Notes: generated from the sequence alone by a model not told the origin. A stretch of DNA of 64,000 nt from Streptomyces albipurpureus (GCF_023701525.1 NZ_JAMQAW010000027.1:26146-90145); one strand, 5' to 3'. Shown: positions 33,744 through 43,603, counted from the first letter of the stretch. Program-made: numbers and translations.

Positions 33744-34811
33744 TCACCGCGCGTACTCACCCGTGAGGGCGGCACCCGTGGTGTGATCACCACGCTCGAC
33801 GACCTCACCGGCGACCCAGGCATCGAGGCCGCGGTCGGCGAAGAGCTCCATGGCCACGTCCGCCGACTGCTCGGGAACGACGGCGATCATGCCGACACCC
33901 ATGTTGAGGGTCTTCTCCAGCTCCAGGCGCTCGACCTTGCCGGCCTTGCCCACCAGGTCGAAGACCGGCCCCGGGGTCCAGGTGGAGCGATCGACGATCG
34001 CGTGCAGCCCATCGGGGACGACCCGTGCCAGATTGTTGGCGAGGCCGCCACCGGTGACATGGCTGAAGGCGTGTACCTCGGCCGTCCTCGCGAGCGCCAG
34101 ACAGTCCAGCGAGTAGATCCTGGTGGGTTCGAGCAGTTCCTCGCCGAGGGTGCGCCCGAACTCCTCGACCTTCTGTTCCAGCGCCATTCCCGCCCGGTCG
34201 AACAGGACGTGCCGGACCAGCGAGTACCCGTTGGAGTGAAGGCCCGAGGAGGCCATGGCGATGACCACGTCGCCGGTACGGATACGGTCCGGGCCCAGCA
34301 GCTGATCCGCCTCGACGACTCCCGTACCGGCGCCCGCGACATCGAAGTCGTCCTCGCCGAGAAGTCCGGGGTGCTCGGCCGTCTCACCGCCGACGAGCGC
34401 GCAGCCCGCCAGTACACAGCCCTCGGCGATGCCCTTGACGATGGCGGCGACGCGCTCGGGGTGGACCTTGCCGACACAGATGTAGTCGGTCATGAACAGC
34501 GGCTCCGCACCACAGACGACCAGGTCGTCGACGACCATGCCGACCAGGTCATGGCCGATCGTGTCGTACACACCCAGCCTGCGGGCGAGGTCCACCTTGG
34601 TTCCGACACCGTCCGTGGCGGAGGCGAGCAGCGGGCGCTCATAGCGCTTGAGGGCCGAGACGTCGAAGAGTCCGGCGAAGCCGCCGATGCCGCCGAGTAC
34701 CTCGGGGCGACGGGTCCGCTTGACCCATTCCTTCATCAGCTCGACGGCGCGATCGCCCGCCTCGATGTCGACGCCGGCACTCGCGTAGCTGGCTCCTGTG
34801 TTCTCTGTCAT
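33744..34811 (-). CDS. purM: Phosphoribosylformylglycinamidine cyclo-ligase (AIR synthetase)
   Basis: 355 residues. It makes AIR from FGAM in the fifth purine step. Motifs include SYASAGVDIEAGDRAVELMK, LASATDGVGTKVDLAR (the DGVGTK ATP-binding region), CGAEPLFMTDYICVGK, GGETAEHPGLL and SSGLHSNGYSLVR. Full length. It is downstream of purF on the same strand with a 128-bp gap, and convergent with the DUF3073 gene. Confidence 0.97.
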   Translation of the reverse strand: MTENTGASYASAGVDIEAGDRAVELMKEWVKRTRRPEVLGGIGGFAGLFDVSALKRYERPLLASATDGVGTKVDLARRLGVYDTIGHDLVGMVVDDLVVCGAEPLFMTDYICVGKVHPERVAAIVKGIAEGCVLAGCALVGGETAEHPGLLGEDDFDVAGAGTGVVEADQLLGPDRIRTGDVVIAMASSGLHSNGYSLVRHVLFDRAGMALEQKVEEFGRTLGEELLEPTRIYSLDCLALARTAEVHAFSHVTGGGLANNLARVVPDGLHAIVDRSTWTPGPVFDLVGKAGKVERLELEKTLNMGVGMIAVVPEQSADVAMELFADRGLDAWVAGEVVERGDHTTGAALTGEYAR

Positions 34812-34939
34812 GACAAAGAGAGCTTTCGTGTCGTTGCTGCCCAGAGTGGGTTCGATGGCTCCGGGAAGGCCTCCGGCGCGGTGCGTGGGGAGACCTCCCG
34901 GAGCGGGAGAGGGACCTGCGGTGTGTTCACGGCGATTGC

Positions 34940-36457
34940 CTAGGGGCGACGGAGCGCGTCGGCTGCGTCCGCACCGCCCGCCAGTTCCGTTTCAAGGAGC
35001 TGCTTGCCCAGCAGTTCGGGGTCGGGCAGGTCCATCGGGTACTCGCCGTCGAAGCAGGCGCGGCAGAGATTCGGCTTGTCGATGGTGGTCGCCTCGATCA
35101 TGCCGTCGAGGGAGATGTACGAGAGGGAGTCCGCGCCCAACGAGGAACCGATCTCCTCGATCGTCATCCCGTTGGCGATGAGCTCCGCGCGGGTGGCGAA
35201 GTCGATGCCGAAGAAACAGGGCCACTTCACCGGCGGGGATGAGATCCGGATGTGGACCTCGGCCGCTCCGGCCTCACGCAGCATCTTCACCAGTGCGCGC
35301 TGGGTGTTGCCGCGGACGATGGAGTCGTCGACGACGACCAGGCGCTTGCCCCGGATGACTTCTTTGAGGGGGTTGAGCTTCAGACGGATGCCGAGCTGGC
35401 GGATGGTCTGGGACGGCTGGATGAAGGTCCGGCCGACATAGGCGTTCTTGACGAGGCCGGAGCCGTAGGGGATGCCGCTGGCTTCCGCGTAGCCGATGGC
35501 GGCGGGTGTGCCGGACTCCGGCGTCGCTATGACCAGATCGGCATCGACGGGAGCTTCTTTGGCGAGTTTCCGTCCCATCTCCACACGCGAGAGATAGACG
35601 TTGCGTCCGGCGATGTCCGTGTCGGGACGGGCCAGATAGACATACTCGAAGACACAGCCCTTGGGCTTTGCTTCCGCGAACTTTGAGGTGCGGATGCCGT
35701 TCTCATCGATGGCGATCAGCTCGCCGGGCTCGATCTCGCGGACATAGACCGCACCGCAGATATCGAGGGCCGCGGACTCGCTGGCCACCACCCAACCGCG
35801 GTCGAGCCGCCCGAGGACCAGTGGACGAACGCCCTGGGGATCACGGGCCGCGTACAGGGTGCTCTCGTTCATGAAGACCAGCGAGAACGCGCCCTGGACA
35901 TCGGGAAGCACCTTGGTGGCGGCTTCTTCCAAGGTCAGCGGCTTGCCGTCGGCGTCGGTCTGGCCGGCGAGCAGCGCAGTGACGAGATCGGTGTCATTGG
36001 TGGCAGCGACCTGGGTGGCGCGGCCGTCCTGGCGGGGTAGATCGGCGACCATCTCGGCGAGCTGGGCGGTATTCACCAGATTGCCGTTGTGGCCGAGCGC
36101 GATCGAGCCGTTGGCGGTAGCGCGGAAGGTTGGCTGGGCGTTCTCCCAGACGGAGGCGCCGGTGGTGGAGTAGCGGGCGTGGCCAACAGCGATATGGCCG
36201 CGCAGGGAAGCAAGGGAGGTCTCGTCGAAAACCTGGGATACGAGACCCATGTCCTTGAAGACGAGGATTTGGGAGCCGTTGCTCACCGCGATTCCCGCGG
36301 ATTCCTGGCCCCGATGCTGGAGGGCGTAGAGCCCGAAGTAAGTGAGCTTGGCGACCTCTTCGCCCGGGGCCCAGACACCGAAGACGCCACATGCGTCTTG
36401 GGGGCCTTTCTCGCCGGGGAGTAGATCGTGATTGAGTCGACCGTCACCACGTGGCAC
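34940..36457 (-). CDS. purF: Amidophosphoribosyltransferase
   Basis: 505 residues from GTG 36457, matching the family N-terminus MPRGDGRLNHDLLPGEKGPQDACGVFGVW, so the much longer upstream frame is rejected. The first enzyme of purine synthesis: glutamine plus PRPP give phosphoribosylamine. A short propeptide precedes the catalytic Cys in ACGVFG. Other motifs: LQHRGQESAGIA, the PRPP loop VVVDDSIVRGNTQRAL, and Fe-S-type cysteines CFFGIDF and NLCRACFDGEYP. Cluster: purF-purM, same strand. Confidence 0.97.
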   Translation of the reverse strand: MPRGDGRLNHDLLPGEKGPQDACGVFGVWAPGEEVAKLTYFGLYALQHRGQESAGIAVSNGSQILVFKDMGLVSQVFDETSLASLRGHIAVGHARYSTTGASVWENAQPTFRATANGSIALGHNGNLVNTAQLAEMVADLPRQDGRATQVAATNDTDLVTALLAGQTDADGKPLTLEEAATKVLPDVQGAFSLVFMNESTLYAARDPQGVRPLVLGRLDRGWVVASESAALDICGAVYVREIEPGELIAIDENGIRTSKFAEAKPKGCVFEYVYLARPDTDIAGRNVYLSRVEMGRKLAKEAPVDADLVIATPESGTPAAIGYAEASGIPYGSGLVKNAYVGRTFIQPSQTIRQLGIRLKLNPLKEVIRGKRLVVVDDSIVRGNTQRALVKMLREAGAAEVHIRISSPPVKWPCFFGIDFATRAELIANGMTIEEIGSSLGADSLSYISLDGMIEATTIDKPNLCRACFDGEYPMDLPDPELLGKQLLETELAGGADAADALRRP

Positions 36458-37192
36458 GGCACCGAGTGTAGGCGAGATCGACCACTGGTCCGAATTGGGG
36501 AGGGGGTCAAGGCTCTGGGTGACGGTGTCGTCACCGAGTGCCGGAGCGCTCTCGGGGCGCTCCTTGAGTGCCGCTGGGACGCTCGGACGGGCGATTGTCG
36601 GCCGTGCGCCCGGGGCCAGCGCGGGAGAGAAGCGGACTAATTCCTTCCGTACCGGCTGGTCAGGGCCGCTGGCCAGCCGGCACAGGCTCCGGTGGCACCG
36701 GACGTGATCAATGGCACGGGACCGGGGCCGCTCGCGCGGCCAGCTCCCCTCACCTCCGTTCAGCCCTCCTGCCTTTTCGATCCGGAAGTGACCTTCGTCC
36801 CACTGGTGAACAGGAGATCCACGCTGCTGAACACGGAATCCACGGGCCCATGACCTGGCGGATGCCCCCTTGCCCGATCGCACCGGTGTCCCAGGCCCCG
36901 GGACGCCGTGGTCCGGGCCAGGAGCCGTCGGCCGTCCTCGCCTTCCGAGGCCGGGGTGCCGGGCGCGGGCTGGAAAGCCGGGGGTGCCCGACCCCGAGCC
37001 GGCGCGGGGAACCAGGGCGGCCCCACCGGAGCCGAGGCCGGGGCGGCCCCACCGGGGCTGGGGCCGGCCCGGGCGCGGAATCCCCTGGTCGGCCCCACCC
37101 CAGCAGGGTCCAGAACCCCAGGTCGCCCTACCCGGGCCGGGCCGCAGTGCCCGGTTGGCCGGTGGACCGGGGTATCTGGTGTGGCACCTGGT
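36458..37192. other. 735-bp GC-rich region upstream of purF without a supported gene
   Basis: All frames are GC-driven and repetitive, with no ribosome site. GGCGGCCCCACCGG appears twice about 29 bp apart near 37018-37060. The purF promoter should be in the part next to 36457. No purine-repressor site is recognisable. Confidence 0.5.
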
Positions 37193-38023
37193 TCAGGCGG
37201 TGCTCTTCGCCGCCGAGAAGCCCATCCCCTCCGGGCCGTACAGGAACAGGCCGCGCTGGTGGACCTCGTAGGTGGCCTTGCCCGCCATGGCCTTCATCAG
37301 ATGGGCCTCCAACTGGCCCGCGGTGCCCGTGCACATCTTGCGGGTGCTGGAGACCGGGCCGAAGGTGAGCTGAGTGCCGCTGATCTTGACCGTGGCGTTG
37401 AAGTCATTGCAACCGAGGTTGCCGCTGACCGTGCCGTCCTTGGCGAAGGTCAGATGCGCGTTCTTCTCCGTACCGGCCGGCAGGGACTCGACCATGTCCA
37501 GCTCCATCATGGAGTTCACGGTCCACTTGGTGCCGACGAGCGGAGCCGGGGGCTCGGAGGTGAGGGCGATGGTGTCGCCCTTCTCATTGGTGAGGGTGAG
37601 CTTCTTCGCCACCAGCTCGGCCTTGAGCTTCCCGACGAAAGCTTCCTTCAACGCCTTCTCAAAGCTCTGAATGGGCTGGGCGCATCCCACCTCGGTCATA
37701 TGGGACGACCCCACGGTGAGGGTGTCGCCCGCGAGTACGGCCTTGGCGCCGAACTGATTGCAGCCGAAGTTGCCCTGGGCTTGGCCCTTGGTGGTCACCT
37801 CGAAGTAGGCGTCGGCGGGTGACTCGGTCTTCTTGCCGTCCACGGTGAGGGTGTTGACGGTCCAGAACACTCCGGTAAGGGGTACATCAGCAGCGGCCGG
37901 CTTCCCGCCGTCGCGGGAGCCGGTTCCGGGTCCGGAATCCGATCCGGACTTCGTTTCCGTACCGCACGCGGCAAGCGCGAGAAGGGCCAGGACGGTGGCG
38001 GGGACGCTCAGCTGATTACGCAT
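37193..38023 (-). CDS. META-domain (HslJ-like) lipoprotein
   Basis: 276 residues. The signal MRNQLSVPATVLALLALAAC has lipobox LAAC. Two META domains: LTGVFWTVNTLTVDGKK...GNFGCNQFGAKAVLAGDTL (about 48-150) and LVGTKWTVNSMME...GNLGCNDFNATVKISGTQLTFGPVSSTRKMC (about 160-265). The GN(F/L)GCN motif is the META signature. Exported META proteins are thought to bind or stabilise envelope factors; the role here is unknown. It is monocistronic with a possible AGGGG ribosome site. Confidence 0.9.
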   Translation of the reverse strand: MRNQLSVPATVLALLALAACGTETKSGSDSGPGTGSRDGGKPAAADVPLTGVFWTVNTLTVDGKKTESPADAYFEVTTKGQAQGNFGCNQFGAKAVLAGDTLTVGSSHMTEVGCAQPIQSFEKALKEAFVGKLKAELVAKKLTLTNEKGDTIALTSEPPAPLVGTKWTVNSMMELDMVESLPAGTEKNAHLTFAKDGTVSGNLGCNDFNATVKISGTQLTFGPVSSTRKMCTGTAGQLEAHLMKAMAGKATYEVHQRGLFLYGPEGMGFSAAKSTA

Positions 38024-38145
38024 ACCCCTGGGACGAGACGGCCCCAGGTCCGGTTCCCGTCCCCGGCAGGGTCGTCTTCCCTGGGTCCGGTCGCGTACCG
38101 GCAGGGGTACTTGGGGCTACCCGGCGCGGCACTGGGTGCCGCCGA

Positions 38146-38940
38146 TCAGCCGAGCAGCGGCAGCACCGAGGTGAGGTCCGCCCGCTCCCCGCTCGCGCTG
38201 ACCTTCGCCGAAGCCAGCGCTTCGGCCCACTCCATCCGCCCGGTGGCGAGCCGGATCCAGGTCAGCGGGTCGGTCTCGACGACATTGGGCGGGGTGCCCC
38301 GGGTGTGCCTCGGTCCTTCGACACACTGCACCACGGCATAGGGCGGCACCCGCACCTCCACCGATCCCCCGGGAGCCCGCACGGCAAGCGCGTCGGCGAG
38401 CAGCCGCGTACAGGCGGCGAGTGCCTGCCGGTCATAGGGGATGTTCAGATCGGCCGCGGCATTGAGATCGTCGGTGTGGACGATGAGTTCGACGGCACGG
38501 GTGACGACGAAGTCACCGAGCCTCATGGCTCCCGGTGGAACGGGCAGCAGTCGATCGGGGGACGCAGCGTCCAGTGCCCGGACGACGCGGTCGGCCGTGC
38601 GGCGGTAGAGCTCGGCAAGGTCATCCTCCGTGACGGCAAGGGCCGTCGCCGCCTCATCGATCCGCCCGGTGAGATGGACCGTGGCGAACGGCCACTCCAC
38701 GAGGCTCAGTTCCGCCTTGGGCGGTGCCGGCCGGTCGAGGTCGCGGGCGATCGCATCGGCCATGAGCGCGATGTGCTCGACCAGTTCCCGTACGGTCCAG
38801 TCGCCCAGCGCAGTGGGCAGGGCCAGCTGCGCCGGGGTGAGCGACTCGACCGCCTTCCCGATATGGCCGAACTGGGTGAGGACGGCGGTACGGATCTTGG
38901 TGTCGTCGTAGCTGCGGATGCGCTTTCTGGCCGGTGGCAT
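38146..38940 (-). CDS. Maleylpyruvate isomerase-like (DinB-fold) protein
   Basis: 264 residues from ATG 38940; an in-frame ATG at 38958 overlaps the preceding stop and would add six residues. The helical N-terminal domain (LTPAQLALPTALGDWTVRELVEHIALMADAI, with the GDWTVRELVEHI motif) is the mycothiol-dependent maleylpyruvate isomerase type fold. The second half contains VRVPPYAVVQCVEGPRHTRGTPPNVVETDPLTWIRLATGRMEWAEALA, the sterol carrier-like C-terminal half of this family (TGRxxWxxAL motif). Substrate unknown. It overlaps or abuts the M23 gene, so it is third in an ArsR-M23-isomerase operon. Confidence 0.85.
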   Translation of the reverse strand: MPPARKRIRSYDDTKIRTAVLTQFGHIGKAVESLTPAQLALPTALGDWTVRELVEHIALMADAIARDLDRPAPPKAELSLVEWPFATVHLTGRIDEAATALAVTEDDLAELYRRTADRVVRALDAASPDRLLPVPPGAMRLGDFVVTRAVELIVHTDDLNAAADLNIPYDRQALAACTRLLADALAVRAPGGSVEVRVPPYAVVQCVEGPRHTRGTPPNVVETDPLTWIRLATGRMEWAEALASAKVSASGERADLTSVLPLLG

Positions 38941-38950
38941 GGGAGCGAGA

Positions 38951-39940
38951 CTAGTCATCCACGGTGAACCTGAACGCACGGTCGCCTGCCGTTGGTTTCG
39001 AGTCCCCCTCGTCGGTGAACGGGCCTGCCTCGAAGGACTCGTTGTTGGCCGGGATGCCGATGCCCCGCCAGCGGAAGGGGATACCGCGGGCCACATCCGG
39101 ATCGGGGTGGTCCATCAGCTGGAAGTGGACATGCGGTTCGGTGGAGTTGCCGGAGTTGCCGCAGCGCGCGATCTCCTGACCGGCCCGCACTCGGTCGCCC
39201 TCACGCACCGTGATTGATCCGCGGCGCACATGGGCGTACAACGCATAGGTGCCATCGCCGAGGTCAAGGATGACCTGATTGCCAATGATCTTGGAGACCC
39301 CGCCCATCTCCCGGAAGAAGCCCTCGAAGAGCATCAGATAGACCAGCATCGGCAGCGAGCTACGGCTGAGGTGGTCACGCTGACCGTGTTTGGCGCGCAC
39401 CACCGTGCCGTCGGCGACGGCAAGCAGGGGGGTGCCGAAGGCGGGGAACGCGCTGTTGGGCAGCACCAGCGGCCAGAACCAGGAGAAACCGGGCCGGGCA
39501 ACCGGCGGGGAGGCCGTTTCCGAGCTCGCCCCGCTCCCGGCGATGGCACCGGCAGCAGCGGCCGGGTCCGCGACGATGTCGATGGCGTAGGTCTGTCCAT
39601 AGGCGTGCGTGCCATGGCTCGGCACCTTGTCCGCCGGGCTGTTGAGGGCGAGCCAGCGGCCCGTCACCGGGGCCTCCACCTCCACCGTGAAGGGGCGCTC
39701 CACCGCTGAGTGCCCCACCCGCGCCCTACGGTTCAGCACCATGGAGAGGCCGATCGCCAGGACTGCGGGCGGAAAGACCCAGGCCCAGTGATAGGGATCG
39801 GCCACCACGCTCACCAGGACGAGCGCGACAAACACCATCCAGGAGACCCGGTTGCAGAGCATCAGCAGTTTTTGACGACGTCGCGGCGCATCAGCGGTCA
39901 CAGGCATTACCTTCTCCCCCAGGAGTTCGTCCTCGGTCAT
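38951..39940 (-). CDS. M23-family metallopeptidase, membrane-bound
   Basis: 329 residues from ATG 39940, overlapping the ArsR stop as ATGA. Two membrane helices (about 30-70: WMVFVALVLVSVVADPYHWAWVFPPAVLAIGLSMVL) are followed by a LytM domain with GTHAYGQTYAIDIV (H-x-x-x-x-x-x-D zinc motif) and EPHVHFQLM (HxH). Zinc ligands look complete. It is inferred to be an extracytoplasmic peptidoglycan hydrolase. Coupled to an ArsR-type regulator, so expression may be envelope- or metal-sensed. Confidence 0.88.
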   Translation of the reverse strand: MTEDELLGEKVMPVTADAPRRRQKLLMLCNRVSWMVFVALVLVSVVADPYHWAWVFPPAVLAIGLSMVLNRRARVGHSAVERPFTVEVEAPVTGRWLALNSPADKVPSHGTHAYGQTYAIDIVADPAAAAGAIAGSGASSETASPPVARPGFSWFWPLVLPNSAFPAFGTPLLAVADGTVVRAKHGQRDHLSRSSLPMLVYLMLFEGFFREMGGVSKIIGNQVILDLGDGTYALYAHVRRGSITVREGDRVRAGQEIARCGNSGNSTEPHVHFQLMDHPDPDVARGIPFRWRGIGIPANNESFEAGPFTDEGDSKPTAGDRAFRFTVDD

Positions 39941-40443
39941 GGCAGGGCGGTGGTGAGCGCCACCAGCAGCGGCACCACACGCACCGGAGGCACCTCATAG
40001 CGGCCCCGGCTGGCGGTGTGCAGCCAACCCGCGGCGGTCAGCAGGCGCAGATGGTGGTAGATCTGCCCGGTGGTGCCGAGGCCTTCCAGCTCGGTCAACT
40101 CGGCCGCCGTGCGACGGCCGCCGAGGATCTCGCGCAGCAGCCGCAGCCGCACCGGATGCCCCAGCGCGGCGAAGGAGTCGGCCGCCCGGTTCCAGTCCTC
40201 GGCCAGGAGGGACTCGGTGAGGGTCCCGTACTGCCATTCGTACCGCTCGTTCGTCGGCAGTCGCACGGCGCCGGTGAACAGCACTCCCCCATCGGCCGCA
40301 TGGGCCGCGGCGAGCTGCTCCTTGAATCCCTCCAGCGCCCAGAAGTCGCCTTCGCTCCCGACCTGCGGGTGCTCATGCCCCTCCCGCTGCTCCAATACGG
40401 CGAGCCTGCGTTCCAGCTCTGCGACCCGCTCCTCCAGCTCCAT
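39937..40443 (-). CDS. ArsR/HTH-type transcriptional regulator
   Basis: 168 residues. An N-terminal coiled-coil-like segment (MELEERVAELERRLAVLEQREG) precedes a winged helix: ALGHPVRLRLLREILGGRRTAAELTELEGLGTTGQIYHHLRLLTAAGWLHTASRGRYEVPP. No metal-binding CxC motif is seen. It overlaps the M23 gene by 4 bp and likely represses its own operon. The upstream region holds TACGTAATTACGTA and ATATT-GAG-AATAT dyads within 30 bp of the ATG. The mRNA appears leaderless (no ribosome site). Confidence 0.85.
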   Translation of the reverse strand: MELEERVAELERRLAVLEQREGHEHPQVGSEGDFWALEGFKEQLAAAHAADGGVLFTGAVRLPTNERYEWQYGTLTESLLAEDWNRAADSFAALGHPVRLRLLREILGGRRTAAELTELEGLGTTGQIYHHLRLLTAAGWLHTASRGRYEVPPVRVVPLLVALTTALP

Positions 40444-40469
40444 ATTGAGAATATACGTAATTACGTAAT
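40442..40469. promoter_or_regulatory. Self-operator of the ArsR-M23 operon (candidate)
   Basis: ATATT-GAG-AATAT at 40442-40454, TACGTAATTACGTA at 40454-40467 (perfect 14-bp palindrome), and overlapping ATTACGTAAT at 40460-40469. These cover the expected -10 region of a leaderless mRNA. Confidence 0.55.
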
Positions 40470-40539
40470 CGCATGCAACGAGAGAACGGCAGAGCCCCCG
40501 CCCGGACAGCGCCGGACAGGGGCTCGCAGGGTTGCCGAA

Positions 40540-42789
40540 TCAGACCAGCAGAGCCGGAATGGTCCCTTCGTGGGCGGTGCGGAGCTCGCTCAGCGGGATG
40601 CTGAACTGCCCCTGGACCTCGATCTCATCGCCGTCCACCACACCGATGCGGGCGACCGGCAGACCACGGGCGCCACACATGTCGTTGAAGCGGAGCTCCT
40701 CGCTGCGCGGCACCGACACCACAGCGCGTCCCGCGGACTCGCTGAAGAGGAAGGTGAAGGCGTCGAGACCATCCGGGACGATCAGACGCGCTCCCGTGCG
40801 ACCGCGGAGACAGGACTCCACGACCGCCTGGACCAGGCCGCCGTCGGAGAGATCGTGCGCCGCGTCGATCATCCCGTCACGGGAAGCGGCGATCAGGATC
40901 TCACCGAGCAACTTCTCCCGCGCCAGATCCACCGCCGGGGGCAGTCCGCCCAGATGATCGTGGATCACCTGCGACCAGGCCGACCCACCGAACTCCTCCG
41001 CGGTGTCCCCGAGGAGATAGAGCAGCTGCCCCTCCTCGGCGAACGCGATCGGCGTGCGGCGGTTGACGTCATCGATCACACCGAGGACCGCCACCACGGG
41101 CGTCGGGTGGATCGCCGTCTCACCGGTCTGGTTGTAGAGCGACACATTGCCGCCGGTGACCGGGGTGCCCAGGGCCAGACAGCCGTCCGCGAGACCACGG
41201 GTGGCCTCGGCGAACTGCCACATCACACCCGGGTCCTCCGGCGAACCGAAGTTCAGGCAGTTGGAGATCGCCAACGGGGTGGCCCCGGAGGCGGCGACAT
41301 TGCGGTACGACTCCGCCAGCGCCAGCTGGGTGCCGGTGTACGGGTCGAGCTTGGCGTACCGACCATTGCCGTCGGTCGCCATCGCCACACCGAGATTGGT
41401 CACATCGTCGATGCGGACCATGCCCGCGTCCTCGGGCTGGGCCAGCACGGTGTTGCCCTGAACGAACCGGTCGTACTGGTCGGTGATCCATGCCTTGGAA
41501 GCCTGGTTCGGCGATGCCACCAGCCTCAGGACCTGCTCCCGCAGCTCCGGGCCGCTCCCCGGTCGGGGCAGCTTGCCCGCGTCATCGGCCTGAAGGGCGT
41601 CCTGCCACTCGGGCCGGGCGTACGGACGCTCATAGACCGGGCCCTCATGGGCGACCGTGCGCGGCGGAACGTCCACGATCTGCTCGCCGTGCCAGAAGAT
41701 CTCCAGCCGCTCGCCCTCGGTCACCTCACCGATGACGGTGGCGATGACATCCCACTTCTCGCAGATCTCCAAGAAGCGCTCGACCTTGTCGGGCTCGACG
41801 ATCGCGCACATGCGTTCCTGCGACTCGCTCATGAGGATTTCCTCGGGCGAGAGGGTCGCGTCACGCAGCGGCACGGTGTCCAGCTCGACCCGCATACCGC
41901 CCGAGCCGGCGCTCGCCAGCTCACTGGTCGCACAGGACAGCCCGGCACCGCCGAGGTCCTGAATGCCCGCCACCAGCTTCTCCGCGAAGATCTCCAAGGT
42001 GCACTCGATCAGGAGCTTCTCCTGGAACGGGTCACCGACCTGCACGGCGGGGCGCTTGGCCGGGCCGGTGGAGTCAAAGGTCTCGGACGCCAGAACGGAG
42101 ACTCCGCCGATGCCATCGCCACCGGTACGGGCCCCGTACAGAATGACCTTGTTGCCCAGACCGGACGCCTGCGCCAGATGGATGTCCTCGTGCTTCATCA
42201 CACCGATGCAGCCGGCGTTCACCAGCGGGTTGCCCTGGTAGCAGGGGTCGAAGACGACCTCGCCGCCGATGTTCGGCAGCCCCAGGCAGTTGCCGTAGCC
42301 ACCGATACCGGCGACCACACCGGGCAGCACCCGCTTGGTGTCGGGGTGATCGGCCGCACCGAAACGCAGCGGGTCCACCACGGCGATCGGGCGGGCACCC
42401 ATCGCGAGGATGTCGCGCACGATGCCACCGACACCGGTGGCGGCGCCCTGGTAGGGCTCGATGTACGAGGGGTGGTTGTGCGACTCGACCTTGAAGGTCA
42501 CCGCGTAACCCTGCCCGACGTCGACGACGCCCGCGTTCTCGCCGATCCCGACGAGGAGGGCGTCGCTCTCGGGCGCCTTCTCACCGAACTGCTTGAGATG
42601 CACCTTGCTCGACTTGTACGAGCAGTGCTCGGACCACATGACCGAGTACATCGCCAGCTCGGCACCGGTCGGCCGGCGACCGAGGATCTCCCGAATCCGC
42701 GCGTACTCGTCCTGCTTGAGCCCAAGCTCGGCCCAGGGCTGCTCGGTCTCAGGGGTCCCCGTGGCGTGCTTCACGGTATCGAGGGTCAT
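40540..42789 (-). CDS. purL: Phosphoribosylformylglycinamidine synthase, large subunit (PurL)
   Basis: 749 residues, the length of the small-type PurL that requires PurQ and PurS. Motifs: MWSEHCSYKSSKVHLKQFG, ENAGVVDVGQGYAVTFKVESHNHPS, PYQGAATGVGGIVRDI, DGIGGVSVLASE and AISNCLNFGSPEDPGVMWQF. FGAR plus ATP and glutamine-derived ammonia give FGAM. AAGGGG lies near the start. The purQ and purS genes follow upstream on the same strand (109-bp gap). Confidence 0.97.
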   Translation of the reverse strand: MTLDTVKHATGTPETEQPWAELGLKQDEYARIREILGRRPTGAELAMYSVMWSEHCSYKSSKVHLKQFGEKAPESDALLVGIGENAGVVDVGQGYAVTFKVESHNHPSYIEPYQGAATGVGGIVRDILAMGARPIAVVDPLRFGAADHPDTKRVLPGVVAGIGGYGNCLGLPNIGGEVVFDPCYQGNPLVNAGCIGVMKHEDIHLAQASGLGNKVILYGARTGGDGIGGVSVLASETFDSTGPAKRPAVQVGDPFQEKLLIECTLEIFAEKLVAGIQDLGGAGLSCATSELASAGSGGMRVELDTVPLRDATLSPEEILMSESQERMCAIVEPDKVERFLEICEKWDVIATVIGEVTEGERLEIFWHGEQIVDVPPRTVAHEGPVYERPYARPEWQDALQADDAGKLPRPGSGPELREQVLRLVASPNQASKAWITDQYDRFVQGNTVLAQPEDAGMVRIDDVTNLGVAMATDGNGRYAKLDPYTGTQLALAESYRNVAASGATPLAISNCLNFGSPEDPGVMWQFAEATRGLADGCLALGTPVTGGNVSLYNQTGETAIHPTPVVAVLGVIDDVNRRTPIAFAEEGQLLYLLGDTAEEFGGSAWSQVIHDHLGGLPPAVDLAREKLLGEILIAASRDGMIDAAHDLSDGGLVQAVVESCLRGRTGARLIVPDGLDAFTFLFSESAGRAVVSVPRSEELRFNDMCGARGLPVARIGVVDGDEIEVQGQFSIPLSELRTAHEGTIPALLV

Positions 42790-42898
42790 GCTGCGCCCCT
42801 TTCATTCGCGTCTCCGCACGCAGGGCACAGAGGTACGAAGTTGATCTTCGACTGCCACCCGGCGACCGCGTGCACCTGGCTCATACGGCGACCAGCGC

Positions 42899-43603
42899 TC
42901 ATGCGGTGACCAGCCTCTTGATGACCGAGGTGAAGAAGGCCAGGCCATCGGTGCGGCCGGTGCCGATCAGGGGCTCGACGGCGTGTTCCGGGTGCGGCAT
43001 CAAGCCGACGACATTGCCCTCGGCGTTGGTGATGCCGGCGATATCGCGGAGCGAGCCATTGGGGTTTCCGTAGCCATCAGCCGCCGCGCCGCTGGTGGCA
43101 TAGCGGAAGGCGACCCGGCCCTCCGCCTCCAGCTCATCGAGCACCCGAGCATCGGCGACATAACGGCCGTCGATGTTCTTCAGCGGTACGGAGATCTCCT
43201 GGCCCTGCTCGTAGTCGCCGGTCCAGGCGGTATCCGCGTTCTCCACCCGCAGCCGCTGATCACGGCAGATGAAGTGCAGATGGTTGTTGCGCAGCATGGC
43301 ACCGGGCAGCAGATGCGACTCGGTCAGGATCTGGAAGCCGTTGCAGATGCCGAGAACCGGCAGTCCCGCCCTGGCCTGATCGATGATCGTCTCCATCACC
43401 GGCGAGAACCGGGAAATGGCCCCGGCACGCAGATAGTCGCCGTAGGAGAACCCTCCGGCGAGCACTACCGCGTCGACCTGCTTGAGGTCCTTGTCACGGT
43501 GCCAGAGAGAGACAGGCTCGGCGCCCGCGAGGCGTACTGCCCGCAGACTGTCCTGGTCATCGAGCGTGCCGGGAAAAGTGACGACTCCAATACGAGCAGT
43601 CAC
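42899..43603 (-). CDS. purQ: Phosphoribosylformylglycinamidine synthase, glutaminase subunit (PurQ)
   Basis: 234 residues from GTG 43603, overlapping the purS stop as GTGA. A class I glutamine amidotransferase: RIGVVTFPGTLDD, VVLAGGFSYGDYLRAGAI, LPVLGICNGFQILTES (catalytic Cys in GICNGFQ) and LMPHPEHAVEP (His and Glu of the triad). It supplies ammonia to PurL; the stop-start overlap suggests stoichiometric production with PurS. Confidence 0.97.
   Translation of the reverse strand: MTARIGVVTFPGTLDDQDSLRAVRLAGAEPVSLWHRDKDLKQVDAVVLAGGFSYGDYLRAGAISRFSPVMETIIDQARAGLPVLGICNGFQILTESHLLPGAMLRNNHLHFICRDQRLRVENADTAWTGDYEQGQEISVPLKNIDGRYVADARVLDELEAEGRVAFRYATSGAAADGYGNPNGSLRDIAGITNAEGNVVGLMPHPEHAVEPLIGTGRTDGLAFFTSVIKRLVTA

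Noticed and set aside
40018..42909. 963-residue plus-strand ORF over purL
   Set aside because: No motifs; purL on the minus strand is conserved.
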